The notes: generated by a model not told the origin, from the letters alone. A stretch of DNA of 64,000 bases from JAIVGZ01 sp964552205 (GCA_964552205.1 CAZKFT010000007.1:10673-74672); one strand, 5' to 3'. Numbered from the stretch's first letter, positions 35,592 to 44,763 are shown. Translations and numbers: made by a program.

Positions 35592-36059
35592 TCAGTGCTT
35601 ATATAGAAGAGATGAAACCTTGGAACAATCGGCGAGTTTCTCCATGTCGTAGTGAGGCACAAGAATCGTGCGGAAATCCAAAGGAACCATCTGGAATGTA
35701 TGCTCCTCGATGCGTTCCAATTGCTTTAACGAGTGATAGACTCGGCGGCTACAGAGACGAAAGGAACAATAGTCTCGATAATCAGTCAAGCCCAATGCAA
35801 TTTGCTTTAAAATTTCACTTGGGATGCAGTCAAAACGTTCTTGGTTTTGTCGTTGTTGTTCCTCTTCTTCAAACAAACGCTTGACGCGGTTGGCAAGCTC
35901 GAGTACCCGATCTGCGGGAACTCCCAATATGGAGGCAACCATTTCCATAGTATTTTCTTGAGGAGGGGTTGAAATAATTGCTTCATCATCGCTGGTTTCA
36001 ATGATTTCGTCGCTTAACGTAGCGATTACATAGTTATTGGGGATCAAAGTGGATTGCAT
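35592..36059 (-). CDS. F-box protein, 155 aa
   Basis: Start at MQSTLIPNNYV (A at -3); a Met 27 bases upstream is possible. Residues 25-75 are acidic and coiled, with RVKRLFEEEEQQRQ. Residues about 78-118 are a good F-box: DCIPSEILKQIALGL then CSFRLCSRRVYHSL. A short tail follows, too small for a repeat domain. It may act as a minimal SKP1 binder or competitor. Shares palindrome H with 36212. Confidence 0.8.
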   Translation of the reverse strand: MQSTLIPNNYVIATLSDEIIETSDDEAIISTPPQENTMEMVASILGVPADRVLELANRVKRLFEEEEQQRQNQERFDCIPSEILKQIALGLTDYRDYCSFRLCSRRVYHSLKQLERIEEHTFQMVPLDFRTILVPHYDMEKLADCSKVSSLLYKH

Positions 36060-36133
36060 GGTTGAAAATGTGAGTGCAAGAGGCATGTAAAGTGTTGAAA
36101 AAAGTTGATGTCCATGTTGACCCAGGTGGTCTC

Positions 36134-36156
36134 GGCCCGGTCATGTGTGGGTCGTG
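36134..36156. promoter_or_regulatory. Palindromic promoter-like element, copy H
   Basis: Contains GGCCCGGTCATGTGTGGGTC then GTG, with one arm changed. It lies between the F-box gene (start 36059) and the gene at 36212. Confidence 0.55.
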
Positions 36157-36211
36157 TAACCTTATGCGCGAAAATCCCCTGATAGATGATCGGGGTTGCA
36201 TTTCGAAAAAA

Positions 36212-36610
36212 ATGACAGATCAAGCCGAGGAAGATATTGGCACAATGAGCTTTTATGTCAAACAGATGATTAAATCAGAGCCCACCGAAGAAGAAATTGC
36301 ACTTTTGGAGAAGAGCATGTACGTGCTTCCTTTCTTCAATTGGACAAGCTCCTATTTTGGCCGTGTCTGTGCTCTGGCTTGTGGAGCCCAACCGGATGGT
36401 GTCGATGAACGACCCTTTTCTTTGTTAGTGCTTGAAAAGTACATGGGATGGCTCAATGAACATCTGGATCCTCAAATGGCCATTTTCCTTGAAAGGTCTT
36501 ATGAACAACTTCAAAAAATGCATGTGTATGTGCAAGAAAACCGAAATCGAATTATCCAAGAAAATGACTTTCGAGCTACGATGGCCAAAATCAAAGAGAC
36601 TGCCAAATAA
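36212..36610 (+). CDS. Hypothetical protein, 132 aa
   Basis: Start taken at MTDQAEEDIGT, 55 bases beyond the palindrome as at other loci; an ATG at 36164 in the same frame is only 7 bases from it. Helical, with an acidic N-terminus and a C-terminal helix rich in Gln/Arg/Asn. No family recognised. The stop overlaps CAAATAAATC. Next to the chitinase gene in the same direction (44 bases). Confidence 0.65.
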   Translation: MTDQAEEDIGTMSFYVKQMIKSEPTEEEIALLEKSMYVLPFFNWTSSYFGRVCALACGAQPDGVDERPFSLLVLEKYMGWLNEHLDPQMAIFLERSYEQLQKMHVYVQENRNRIIQENDFRATMAKIKETAK

Positions 36611-36654
36611 ATCCTCTTTTTTCATAGTATATGGGTAGTTTTAATTGAATCATC

Positions 36655-37764
36655 ATGAAGAAAAAGGGGTGGTTTATATTGGCGATTATTCTCTCCATAT
36701 TGTTCATTGTGGGACTTGTTCTCCTTTTGGTATTTGTTTTGAGGGAGGATGATGAAGGAACGACCAGTGATCCACCTGAGGAAAGCACAGGAGAAGAGAC
36801 ATCCACACAAGAAGAGACTTCAACGGAAGAAACTTCCACTGAAGAAGACCTCGACATTACTTCTTTATTGCCAAAAGAAACTTTCGAGACAATGATGGGT
36901 TCTGGATCCACGATGGGCTTGTTTCGACTCTCGTCGCCGAGTGGAGCATTTGTGGGAACCCTGAACAACACAAACGTTCTTCCGAATGGCGTGACCGAAT
37001 TTACGAGGGACGATTTGATTTCTCGTGGACTTGCAGACAAGCCATTTATTGAGTGGTATTATACGTATGACAACTTTGTTGCTGCTGTGAGGGAAAATCC
37101 TTTGTTTGCCAAGTTTGGATCTGCCGAAACCCGGAAAAAAGAGATTGCTGCGTTCTTTGCTCACTTTACACAAGAAACGGGGTCGGGAGGTGCATTCCAA
37201 GCAGGTAATTTTATTCAAGAATTGAATCGTCCTTATAATGATACCGCATATGGTGCAAACTCAAACGGTGTCGGTTTCTTTGGCCGAGGTCCTCTTCAAC
37301 TGAGCTACGAGCACAACTATCGCAAATATGGTGAGGCTACATTCAATGGGGACTTGTATGTCAACGATCCTGAAATCCTCATTCGAAACCCCATTGATGG
37401 TATTGGTTCTGCCTTGTATTATTGGTGTGCCGAACAACGAGTTGAAGAAGGGTGCTCAGGGATCCCTGGAAATCCTGCTTTCAAACCCTCGTGTCACGAA
37501 GTGATCACAGGTCAGTGGACACCGACAGAAAACGACATTGATGCCAACCGAACCCTTGCTTCGGACTTTGGTGTTACAATCAACATTATCAATGGTGGCA
37601 TAGAATGTGGGACAGAAGTGGAACAGGCTCTACAACAAGCTCAAAATCGTGTCAACTATTACAAGGCGTATCTACAACTCTTGGGCGTTGATGTCACTCT
37701 TCCTGACGACGCAATTTTAAATTGTTCTCAACAAAAGAACTTTTCAGAAAACCCTACATGTTGA
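36655..37764 (+). CDS. Membrane-anchored GH19 chitinase-like protein, 369 aa
   Basis: Residues 6-30 are a strong membrane helix after KKK (ILAIILSILFIVGLVLLLVF). An acidic Ser/Thr/Glu linker to about 80 follows (ETSTQEETSTEETSTEE). The catalytic part has GH19 motifs: AAFFAHFTQETGSGG with the catalytic Glu region, GFFGRGPLQLSYEHNY, IDGIGSALYYW, and TINIINGGIECG. GH19 enzymes hydrolyse chitin or similar beta-1,4-GlcNAc polymers; in an amoeba virus this may act on cyst or cell wall or on the virion surface. A membrane anchor rather than a secreted form suggests a virion-borne enzyme. Confidence 0.9.
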   Translation: MKKKGWFILAIILSILFIVGLVLLLVFVLREDDEGTTSDPPEESTGEETSTQEETSTEETSTEEDLDITSLLPKETFETMMGSGSTMGLFRLSSPSGAFVGTLNNTNVLPNGVTEFTRDDLISRGLADKPFIEWYYTYDNFVAAVRENPLFAKFGSAETRKKEIAAFFAHFTQETGSGGAFQAGNFIQELNRPYNDTAYGANSNGVGFFGRGPLQLSYEHNYRKYGEATFNGDLYVNDPEILIRNPIDGIGSALYYWCAEQRVEEGCSGIPGNPAFKPSCHEVITGQWTPTENDIDANRTLASDFGVTINIINGGIECGTEVEQALQQAQNRVNYYKAYLQLLGVDVTLPDDAILNCSQQKNFSENPTC

Positions 37765-37781
37765 AATTCAATAAATTATAT

Positions 37782-38525
37782 TTATGCTTGGACAAGTTCG
37801 ATTTGACTTATGCGTAAACCTTGATTCGTAAAGGTTGATCCAGGACCTGTGGTATCGGTCACTTTAAAATCGTAAAAGGTATCAGGAACTCCCGAACCAG
37901 TTGCGTTTGTCCATATTTTGAAGGAGAAAAGTGTTGCTTTCAAAAATAATCCAGGAAGTATGAAATTGTTAAAATCAACAAAGGCTCCAATCCTGATAGT
38001 TGGATTTATATTGTCAATGTTGTTTGTAGCATTCATCGTTCCTCTCAATGTATCATTTATGAATATCTTCATTGCATCACCATCATAAATAAACTTTAAT
38101 TTGTTTCGAGTATCTTTCTCTATTGGTGTAGTTGAGATTAGTTCCGAGCCCTGTCTGCCAAATTGCAGGGTTGAATCTTCAAGGAGACCGATGGCTATCA
38201 CTGTTTGATAGGTCGTAGTCGGAGGTAAACTGGAAGTTTTGGCTTGAACAAAAGAAAGGAGCGGTCCATTTGATTGGGGAACAAGATCAAATTCGATTGT
38301 GAAAGGTGATCGATCTTTAATAATTGCAGCATCTGAATTACTTTCCCGGAGATAGAGCCCCTCTTCTAACAAGAGATAATCTTCTGGATCTGGTTCTTCT
38401 GAGGCCGTTCCTTTTTTTGAGGAAACAACAATAATGACAACCACAAGAGCTATGGCAAATACAACAGCGGCAATAAAAATCCAGAGTTTGTACTTTTGAA
38501 AAAACGTTTGATTCTCACCAGGCAT
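37782..38525 (-). CDS. Membrane-anchored LamG/concanavalin-like protein, 247 aa
   Basis: An N-terminal anchor at about 14-36 (LWIFIAAVVFAIALVVVIIV) is followed by a beta-sandwich region: PFTIEFDLVPQSNGPLLSFV, DSTLQFGRQ, NKLKFIYDGDAMKIFIND and ATLFSFKIWTN. This is the strand order of LamG/concanavalin-A-like lectin domains. It is convergent with the anchored chitinase, and the two share the same topology, so both may be displayed on the same membrane and bind surface glycans. The binding partner is unknown. Confidence 0.72.
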   Translation of the reverse strand: MPGENQTFFQKYKLWIFIAAVVFAIALVVVIIVVSSKKGTASEEPDPEDYLLLEEGLYLRESNSDAAIIKDRSPFTIEFDLVPQSNGPLLSFVQAKTSSLPPTTTYQTVIAIGLLEDSTLQFGRQGSELISTTPIEKDTRNKLKFIYDGDAMKIFINDTLRGTMNATNNIDNINPTIRIGAFVDFNNFILPGLFLKATLFSFKIWTNATGSGVPDTFYDFKVTDTTGPGSTFTNQGLRISQIELVQA

Positions 38526-38559
38526 TCTTTATGGATGATTTTTTGTATTATACTATATT

Positions 38560-39306
38560 CTATACACACGAAAGATAAGCCAACCATTTTTCCAGGTTGC
38601 TGGGTATGACTTTTGGTTTGTTTTCCGCCAGTTTGCAAAGTAAAAGCTCTATTAAAACGACCGACATGTGGTCGAAGGAAAGTGGTCGGAAACAATTCAA
38701 AAGCATCAGCCAGTAATGAGGATGTTTGGGATATCCAAAGCGTTCGATATAACATACCATCGTGTTTAAAAAGCCGTGAAAAATTCGTATACTGGCAGGT
38801 CCATATATCTCAAGCAAACGAGTGGTTGAGAGTGTTTGGTGGGCGAAAATTGGGATCCAAAAACAACCCCCATCAAACTCAAACATAACATATTTCAAAA
38901 ATCCACGAACCATAAAGTTGCTAAAGTATTCATAATGTTTGAGAGGAATGCCAGGTATCTGGAATAAAGACTTGATGTTTCTTTTCTCAAAAAGATAGTG
39001 TGTCATGATTTGCATTGTCTCATATTGTTGATATTGGGATTCCATTTTGAACCAGAGAAACATTAGAGCATCAAACTCGGACTGTTCACGTCCTGGCAAT
39101 CGAAGTAAAAAACGAAACACTTCAATCGCTTTTGGATTGGTTGACTTGCGATTGTTGTAATAATCATTTCGACATAAATTTGCCAATTCTGAGACAGTTG
39201 TAACATCAACTCCATAAACTCGTTTACTTAATTTTGGGATTTCTTCTTTAAACGAATGATCCACATCCGATTTGATCCATTCTGGTTTCACATACGTACA
39301 AATCAT
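38560..39306 (-). CDS. Hypothetical helical protein, 248 aa
   Basis: Start taken at MICTYVKPEW; an upstream Met at 39330 is possible. Helix-rich with many aromatic and Leu residues (FRFLLRLPGREQSEFDALMFLWF). A divergent pair with the MEMO gene across palindrome copy I. No motif recognised; the repeated hydrophobic helices could form an alpha-solenoid. There is no AATAAA at the stop. Confidence 0.62.
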   Translation of the reverse strand: MICTYVKPEWIKSDVDHSFKEEIPKLSKRVYGVDVTTVSELANLCRNDYYNNRKSTNPKAIEVFRFLLRLPGREQSEFDALMFLWFKMESQYQQYETMQIMTHYLFEKRNIKSLFQIPGIPLKHYEYFSNFMVRGFLKYVMFEFDGGCFWIPIFAHQTLSTTRLLEIYGPASIRIFHGFLNTMVCYIERFGYPKHPHYWLMLLNCFRPLSFDHMSVVLIELLLCKLAENKPKVIPSNLEKWLAYLSCV

Positions 39307-39353
39307 TGTGAAAAAAATTCTTTGAAACAAAAGAAGAACGAAATAAAAAAATT

Positions 39354-40718
39354 ATGTCAAGAATTCCAGCCCCGACAGATCGTGACCTGGTCGCGCTTTT
39401 TCGTGACCGGGTCATGACCTCCCTGTTCTCAGACCAAGTGCGGCCCGTGTGTTTGTTGGTCCCGCATGCGAGTCACAAGTATTCTGGAATTTGTGCTGGT
39501 GCTGCTTATCAAGTCTTGTTAAAGAATCCACCCAAAGAAGTTTATTTGATCGGCACCAATCATCAAGGAGACAACCAAAATTCAGTCTTTAATCCCACCG
39601 CACCGATCATACAAAATGAACACAGCATTCAAATCAATCTATCTTTTCTCCGGCACATTAGAGTGACCAATGTAAAAGTATGTTTGACAGGTACCAACAC
39701 AAACTTGAAAGAATTTGCCGAAAAAATTCTTGTTCCTTGGTGGATGGAAAATCCAAATGAACGAGTGATTGTGTTTTCAAGCGATCTCACTCACGATGTC
39801 ACCAACCAACAAACCATTCAGACAGAAGAAGAGGGTCTGCTTGAATTGTTGACCAACCACGATGGCAATTGGAAAACATTAGGAAAAACAATACAAGAAA
39901 AACTGAACCAAGGAGAACTACAAACCGTCTGTGGAAAAGCCCCTATCGTTTTGTTAGCACACGTTATGGAACTTCTCAAGTTATATGGCAAAGTTGTATG
40001 TTATGATGATTCAGCACAACGAAGACGCAAATGGTTGAATCGAACCAGTGAATCACGTTTAGTCTCTTATGTCTCTATGTTGTTCTATTTGTCGTTCAAA
40101 CCTCCACTCAGCCCACTGGATTGGGTACATCCTCATGATGACCGGTTGTTGCTTGCTTTTGCTCGGTCGGTGGTCGCATCGGAAATTCTTTCTCTTCCCC
40201 AAGTGTCTTTTCCGTCGTGGTGCGTCTGGTCTCGACGAAAAAATGGGATCTTTGTGGGGATTCGAACTAGGAGTGGTCAACCTTTAGCGTGTATGGGTCG
40301 GTTTGAGAATGGAACTGAAACGACCTCTGAGTTTACCATCAAGGCAGCTTTAAATACAATTGAAGATGCGAAAAGTGGGAGACTGAGTGGAAGTCCTTTG
40401 GTATTGACCAAGGAAAACATTCGAGATTATCGTTTTTATGTGGAAATTCTGGACGAAAAAGAGACATGGAAAACAGCAAACGAACAGTATCTGAAAAAAC
40501 TAAAACCTGAAGATCGATATGGCTTTTATTTGAAACTTGCAAATGGACGATCGGCAACATACCTGCCAGACGTGTGGGAAGAAAATATTTCTACTTGGGG
40601 CAGAAAGATTGAAAACGTTTTACAGAGTTTGTCTCAAAAAGCAGGTGGAAACAAAGATGATTGGAAACTCTCAGACTCGAGTGTCATGCTCTACAAGGCA
40701 CGAATTGTTCAAGAATAA
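39354..40718 (+). CDS. MEMO-AMMECR1 fusion protein, 454 aa
   Basis: Residues 30-250 match MEMO: LVPHASHKYSG, GTNHQG and VCGKAPI hold the three metal ligands (two His, one Cys) known in human MEMO1. Residues about 265-454 match AMMECR1: GIFVGIRTRSGQPLACMGRF and RSATYLPDVW. In prokaryotes these two genes and a radical SAM gene are linked; no radical SAM gene is in this window. MEMO relatives are redox or dioxygenase-like enzymes. The start is uncertain: two palindrome copies lie inside the first 22 codons, and the ATG at 39414 sits in the second copy, giving 434 residues. The stop overlaps GAATAAAG. Confidence 0.9.
   Translation: MSRIPAPTDRDLVALFRDRVMTSLFSDQVRPVCLLVPHASHKYSGICAGAAYQVLLKNPPKEVYLIGTNHQGDNQNSVFNPTAPIIQNEHSIQINLSFLRHIRVTNVKVCLTGTNTNLKEFAEKILVPWWMENPNERVIVFSSDLTHDVTNQQTIQTEEEGLLELLTNHDGNWKTLGKTIQEKLNQGELQTVCGKAPIVLLAHVMELLKLYGKVVCYDDSAQRRRKWLNRTSESRLVSYVSMLFYLSFKPPLSPLDWVHPHDDRLLLAFARSVVASEILSLPQVSFPSWCVWSRRKNGIFVGIRTRSGQPLACMGRFENGTETTSEFTIKAALNTIEDAKSGRLSGSPLVLTKENIRDYRFYVEILDEKETWKTANEQYLKKLKPEDRYGFYLKLANGRSATYLPDVWEENISTWGRKIENVLQSLSQKAGGNKDDWKLSDSSVMLYKARIVQE
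39379..39420. promoter_or_regulatory. Double palindromic element, copy I
   Basis: Two copies in tandem: GATCGTGACCTGGTCGCG and GTGACCGGGTCATGACCT. It lies between the divergent gene at 38560 and the MEMO gene, and overlaps the possible start codon at 39414. Confidence 0.6.
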
Positions 40719-40721
40719 AGT

Positions 40722-42770
40722 TTATTGATATTTTTGCTTGAAAAAAGAAGAGCGTTTTTGATTATAAATGATTGGTTCATTGTATCTTTTTTGATTTGGC
40801 AAATTGCTGGAAGACGAGCAGTCCAAAACAACATTTTGTCCATTGTCTTCGACTTGGATTGTTGGGGCACTTCTCTGGATAGTAGAGAACGGGGCTGGCT
40901 CCACTGTGATATAAATTTCTTCTAATAGACTATCATCTTGTTGGAGGCTGTTTTGATCAAGGATATCCTGGCTGTAAACAACTAACAGTTTTATGTATCG
41001 AGGTGTCGTGAAGGTTTCGTTGACCGTGTCGTCGGTTGGGTGGCACGTATATTTGATTAAAACGTGACCAGGAGTGAATGAGATATCTTCTAACAGGACA
41101 ACGGTGCCAAGCTCTTCAAAGGGATCCGAGAGTGAAGGAGTTGCGATACTGACCTGAATATCATTGGCGGGAAGGTTTGAAAACTCAAGGAACCGATAGA
41201 TACAGCCAAGAGGTTTACAAACTAATTTGATATAAAGAGCCTCTCCTTGAACCATTACAATAGAATTATTGAAATCTGAAACGAGATGGCTGTACTCGAA
41301 TTGAGTGGGTGAAGGATAGGGATCGATAATCTCGATGACTTCATTTGGCTCGTCCGACGTTATTTGATAAAGACCATCAACAGATGTATCCGGACGAAGA
41401 ACATTCACGTCAATGATTGGAGAAAACCCAAGTACCGTGATTGTTTGATTGGTTTTATAGGCTTGGTAATCCAAAAAAGCAAGTTGAAATGCGTATCGAT
41501 CACACATTGGACCTGAAAAGGATCCTTCAATTCCTTTGATCACAACATACTCGTTGCGAACCTCATATTCATCTAATGAACCATCCCAGATGAGTCTACG
41601 AGCAACAGCAGATCCAGCAACAATAATTTTTTGATCTTCTTGAATATGTAACGTTAACAACGCATTTGGAGGTCCATCATACTGATATGAAAGATCCAAG
41701 CTTCCGTTTTCAAATAACCGAAAACTATGAGGTGTTCCGTTTCCTACGCATACAATTTTTCCATCATTTTGCAGACCAATATCGAAAATTGTTCCAGAAG
41801 TCGGCGGAGAATTGAAAGATACATCAAATTGTAACTCTGTTCCAGATAGCACAACCCGAAAGATTCCAGAAAACGTTCCACCTAACAAAATTCCACCATT
41901 AGGTTGGATTGTTATGGCTTGCACCGCTCCATCGATAGATAGTGGATATCCGCCAACAGGCTCCAGAGAACCACTTTCTAATAATCGGACAAATCTCCAA
42001 GCAAATTCACCACCCACGAGAACTCGATTCGAAGCGTCAATCTTGACTTCATAAACCGTGTTATTGATCTCACTATTTGGTGTAAAAGTATTATCCGGGA
42101 TTCCGTCTTGATCTAAGCGAGCTATATACCTATAGGATCCATCTACAAGCCTCCATCGCCCACCAACAACAATTTTTCCAGCATTGGGACCCGTTTGATG
42201 TACATCAATGCTATGAATGATTCCGTCAGGTGGGCTCCAAAATGAATACATCATAGTAAAAGACATCACCAGTGCACCATCTGCAGTTAATTTTGCCACA
42301 AACATTTCTGGCAATGTGAAATCACCCCCAATTAAAATTTGATCATCGGGAAGAATATATACAGACCGAACAGTCCCGTTAAAGGCATTGGTGAGGAAGC
42401 TTGTATCTCGTTGGCCGTTGGGGTGCAAACGGGCGACCCGGTAGCGAATACCGCCAATAAAAAAGTTTCCAACAAGGATCACTTTTCCATCACTTTGTAT
42501 ACCTATATCATACACGGTTCCAGCATGAACAATAACCCAATACCAAAGGGGATTATTGGGGTCATATTGATAAAATTGCACGTCAAAGCATTTTTCAGGA
42601 ACAGCCGACCACTCGTCCACTTGTAATGAATTGTTGAAACGAAACAATTGATATGTGCTACTGTTTGTTTTGTCAATCACTCTCCATTCAGCAAACCAAT
42701 TTTCGCCAATATCCGTGTCGGGCTTGACTCGTAGACACACTTTTTGACACGAGGATAACTCGACCTCCAT
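40722..42770 (-). CDS. Delta-60 repeat beta-propeller protein, 682 aa
   Basis: Half-size paralogue of the protein at 25902. It opens with CQKVCLRVKPD and WFAEWRVIDKTNSSTYQ. Blades follow, such as KVILVGNFFIGGIRYRVARL, ILIGGDFTLPEMFVAKL, KIVVGGRWRLVDGSYRY and GILLGGTFSGIF. A beta region with ADSVDGLYQITSDEP-like strands comes next and a basic tail ends it (LPNQKRYNEP). One unit only, so the giant gene is the duplicated form. Likely structural or host-binding. The stop overlaps TCAATAAAC and is 4 bases from the MEMO stop. Confidence 0.85.
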   Translation of the reverse strand: MEVELSSCQKVCLRVKPDTDIGENWFAEWRVIDKTNSSTYQLFRFNNSLQVDEWSAVPEKCFDVQFYQYDPNNPLWYWVIVHAGTVYDIGIQSDGKVILVGNFFIGGIRYRVARLHPNGQRDTSFLTNAFNGTVRSVYILPDDQILIGGDFTLPEMFVAKLTADGALVMSFTMMYSFWSPPDGIIHSIDVHQTGPNAGKIVVGGRWRLVDGSYRYIARLDQDGIPDNTFTPNSEINNTVYEVKIDASNRVLVGGEFAWRFVRLLESGSLEPVGGYPLSIDGAVQAITIQPNGGILLGGTFSGIFRVVLSGTELQFDVSFNSPPTSGTIFDIGLQNDGKIVCVGNGTPHSFRLFENGSLDLSYQYDGPPNALLTLHIQEDQKIIVAGSAVARRLIWDGSLDEYEVRNEYVVIKGIEGSFSGPMCDRYAFQLAFLDYQAYKTNQTITVLGFSPIIDVNVLRPDTSVDGLYQITSDEPNEVIEIIDPYPSPTQFEYSHLVSDFNNSIVMVQGEALYIKLVCKPLGCIYRFLEFSNLPANDIQVSIATPSLSDPFEELGTVVLLEDISFTPGHVLIKYTCHPTDDTVNETFTTPRYIKLLVVYSQDILDQNSLQQDDSLLEEIYITVEPAPFSTIQRSAPTIQVEDNGQNVVLDCSSSSNLPNQKRYNEPIIYNQKRSSFFKQKYQ

Positions 42771-42841
42771 TTTTCGAAAAAAAAATTCCTTCTAATACAT
42801 CTATGATGCAACCTTTCTCCAATGATCTTGTGAATACAAAT

Positions 42842-43387
42842 TTATTGAGAAATAAGAGGATGTTGTTGTGCACATAGAAGATCATAACGGGATTGAAAAT
42901 AGACTGGCCAAGGCGTTGGTTCGGTCACCCAAAGATAAGGAATTTGTGAGGGAGGGGTTGGCAAAGGCATGTTTGGGGGTGTTTTTTGCACTTCCAAATG
43001 AAATCCAGTGGTTGCGGCGAAAAATTTTTGACTAATCACATCTTGAAATAAGATTATCGCCTTCCAGTGTTCCAACTTGACATTTTCAGTTTTCCGAGTT
43101 GCTTTGATATGGAAAAAGGCAGATCCATTGCGAACATACACAGGTTCGCTGACATAATTGAATGAAGGAGATTCGACCACCCATGTAGTTTTTTTGACTT
43201 GGTCATATTGTCGCACACATGCCTGCATTTTGCGACCATCCAACACTTTGTTGTGGAAACGGACTTTTACGTTGATCGTAAAGACTTTACCAGGCTCGGG
43301 GACACGATAGTGAGACTGAAGCCCAGTACAGTGAATTGATTTGGTTGCCTTTTCAAGGTCTTTGGTTAAAAAGGAACAACTAGGCAT
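42842..43387 (-). CDS. Hypothetical protein, 181 aa
   Basis: Starts MPSCSFLTKDLEK. The centre is beta-rich and reads like an immunoglobulin-type sandwich (FTINVKVRFHNKVLDGRKMQ, FFHIKATRKTENVKLEHW). A Pro-rich stretch follows (TPPNMPLPTPPSQIPY). No motif identifies it. Divergent from 43490 across palindrome copy J. The stop overlaps TCAATAAATT. Confidence 0.68.
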   Translation of the reverse strand: MPSCSFLTKDLEKATKSIHCTGLQSHYRVPEPGKVFTINVKVRFHNKVLDGRKMQACVRQYDQVKKTTWVVESPSFNYVSEPVYVRNGSAFFHIKATRKTENVKLEHWKAIILFQDVISQKFFAATTGFHLEVQKTPPNMPLPTPPSQIPYLWVTEPTPWPVYFQSRYDLLCAQQHPLISQ

Positions 43388-43425
43388 TGTAAAAAAAGTG
43401 AGGTTTATCGACTTTCAGTAGGTTT

Positions 43426-43446
43426 GGCCCGGTCATGACCGGGTCA
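43426..43446. promoter_or_regulatory. Palindromic promoter-like element, copy J
   Basis: Contains GGCCCGGTCATGACCGGGTC, only the first two bases off the perfect palindrome. It is 39 bases from the minus-strand start at 43387 and 44 from the plus-strand start at 43490. Confidence 0.7.
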
Positions 43447-43489
43447 TTTTGCGCGAAGACTCTACAATTTTTTTAATCCAACAAGAAAA

Positions 43490-44020
43490 ATGAAGCGTTC
43501 TCTTAGTAACGAAGCTCTGACAATTGGGGAATTGAATCTGAAAAAAAAGAGATTGCAAGAAGAGCTAGAATTGGTTGAAAAAGAGTTGGCAACACGTCAC
43601 AATCAACACTTTTATGATCACTTAAAGGGACATTTGCAACAATTGACCTTGTCGGAAGAAGCTCTGAAATGGATTTCTTTGTGGACCGAGTGTGAATTTA
43701 TAACATATGAACACGAAGGGAATCTGGAATCGTCAGAAACCTCTCAAGTGACGATTCATTGTCCGATTGGAAATATAACATTAGCGAAAACATCCGAACA
43801 TATTACAAGTTCAGAATACACCAACTATACATTTGGGATTGGCGATATTGTGTGGGAGAAATACAAACTAACACAGGGAGATATGAAAGAACTCGTCGCC
43901 TACTTTCAAAAGAATAACATCCAAATCGAAAGCCAAGAGTTTCTTTACATCCTCAATTTAATCTTTTCGTACATGGAAGACAATTATGATGTATGTTTTC
44001 CAAGATTCTCGCTCGAATAA
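43490..44020 (+). CDS. Hypothetical coiled-coil protein, 176 aa
   Basis: Starts MKRSLSNEALTIGELN. Residues 14-45 form a coiled coil (LKKKRLQEELELVEKELATR). The rest is mixed, with beta strands SQVTIHCPIGNITLAK and a helical, aromatic C-terminus. The layout, a short coil followed by a globular domain, suggests a dimer. No family recognised. The stop overlaps GAATAAAAC. Palindrome J lies upstream. Confidence 0.68.
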   Translation: MKRSLSNEALTIGELNLKKKRLQEELELVEKELATRHNQHFYDHLKGHLQQLTLSEEALKWISLWTECEFITYEHEGNLESSETSQVTIHCPIGNITLAKTSEHITSSEYTNYTFGIGDIVWEKYKLTQGDMKELVAYFQKNNIQIESQEFLYILNLIFSYMEDNYDVCFPRFSLE

Positions 44021-44031
44021 AACTCGGTGTT

Positions 44032-44763
44032 TTATATACATTTATTGAGCAGCATCAACACTTGTTTTTCGAGATCCAAGGAAATAGCTTCGTATTTGTG
44101 CCTCGAATGGATGGATTCGATGGCCATTTGAGCAAGTCGATGAATTCGACTCACTTCTATTTCAGTTTCGTTTATATGTGAATAAACAGAAAGAAAGTTC
44201 TTGATATAATACAATTTGTCATTAGCTGTCTGGATATAGGGTTGTAGAACAATAGGAACGTCTTCAAATTCAGTTTCAACAAAGTGTTCAACGTTTTGCA
44301 CGAGTTCGGTCAAAAAAGGCTTGATCACTTCAAAGAAAACAATTTGCTCGTCGGGATCGATTTCAAAAGCGAATGACAATAAAAACATGATTCGCTTTCC
44401 ACACCACAGAGTTCTAAAGATAGATCGTGTCCATGACAGTTCATTTGCCATAACCACGCATTTGGCAATTTCTCGCCAAGGCAGGTTGATATTTAAAGCC
44501 AAAAGTGCGGTAAGAAAGTTGATTTTTCGCATAGTGAATGACAACCATTTGTAATAATCACTCTGGACCATGGAGAGTATATAGTCACCAGCATAAGCAG
44601 GAGATTTCTTCATCTCATCCAAGATTGTTTCCAAAATCAGTCGATCATCCATTTTATATTCTTTCATGATTATATTGCAAAGGCGTACATTAAAAACACC
44701 AGAGGAAACATTCGTCAATCTTCGAAGTTCATCAAACTCAAAATAGGTAAGTTTCAGAGACAT
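44032..44763 (-). CDS. Hypothetical helical protein, 243 aa
   Basis: Starts MSLKLTYFEFDELRRL. Almost entirely helical with Leu/Ile/Phe-rich amphipathic segments (RIMFLLSFAFEIDPDEQIVFFEVIKPFLTEL broken by acids). No signal peptide; too charged for a membrane protein. Possibly an alpha-solenoid. The stop overlaps CTCAATAAATG and abuts the convergent gene at 43490. Confidence 0.68.
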   Translation of the reverse strand: MSLKLTYFEFDELRRLTNVSSGVFNVRLCNIIMKEYKMDDRLILETILDEMKKSPAYAGDYILSMVQSDYYKWLSFTMRKINFLTALLALNINLPWREIAKCVVMANELSWTRSIFRTLWCGKRIMFLLSFAFEIDPDEQIVFFEVIKPFLTELVQNVEHFVETEFEDVPIVLQPYIQTANDKLYYIKNFLSVYSHINETEIEVSRIHRLAQMAIESIHSRHKYEAISLDLEKQVLMLLNKCI

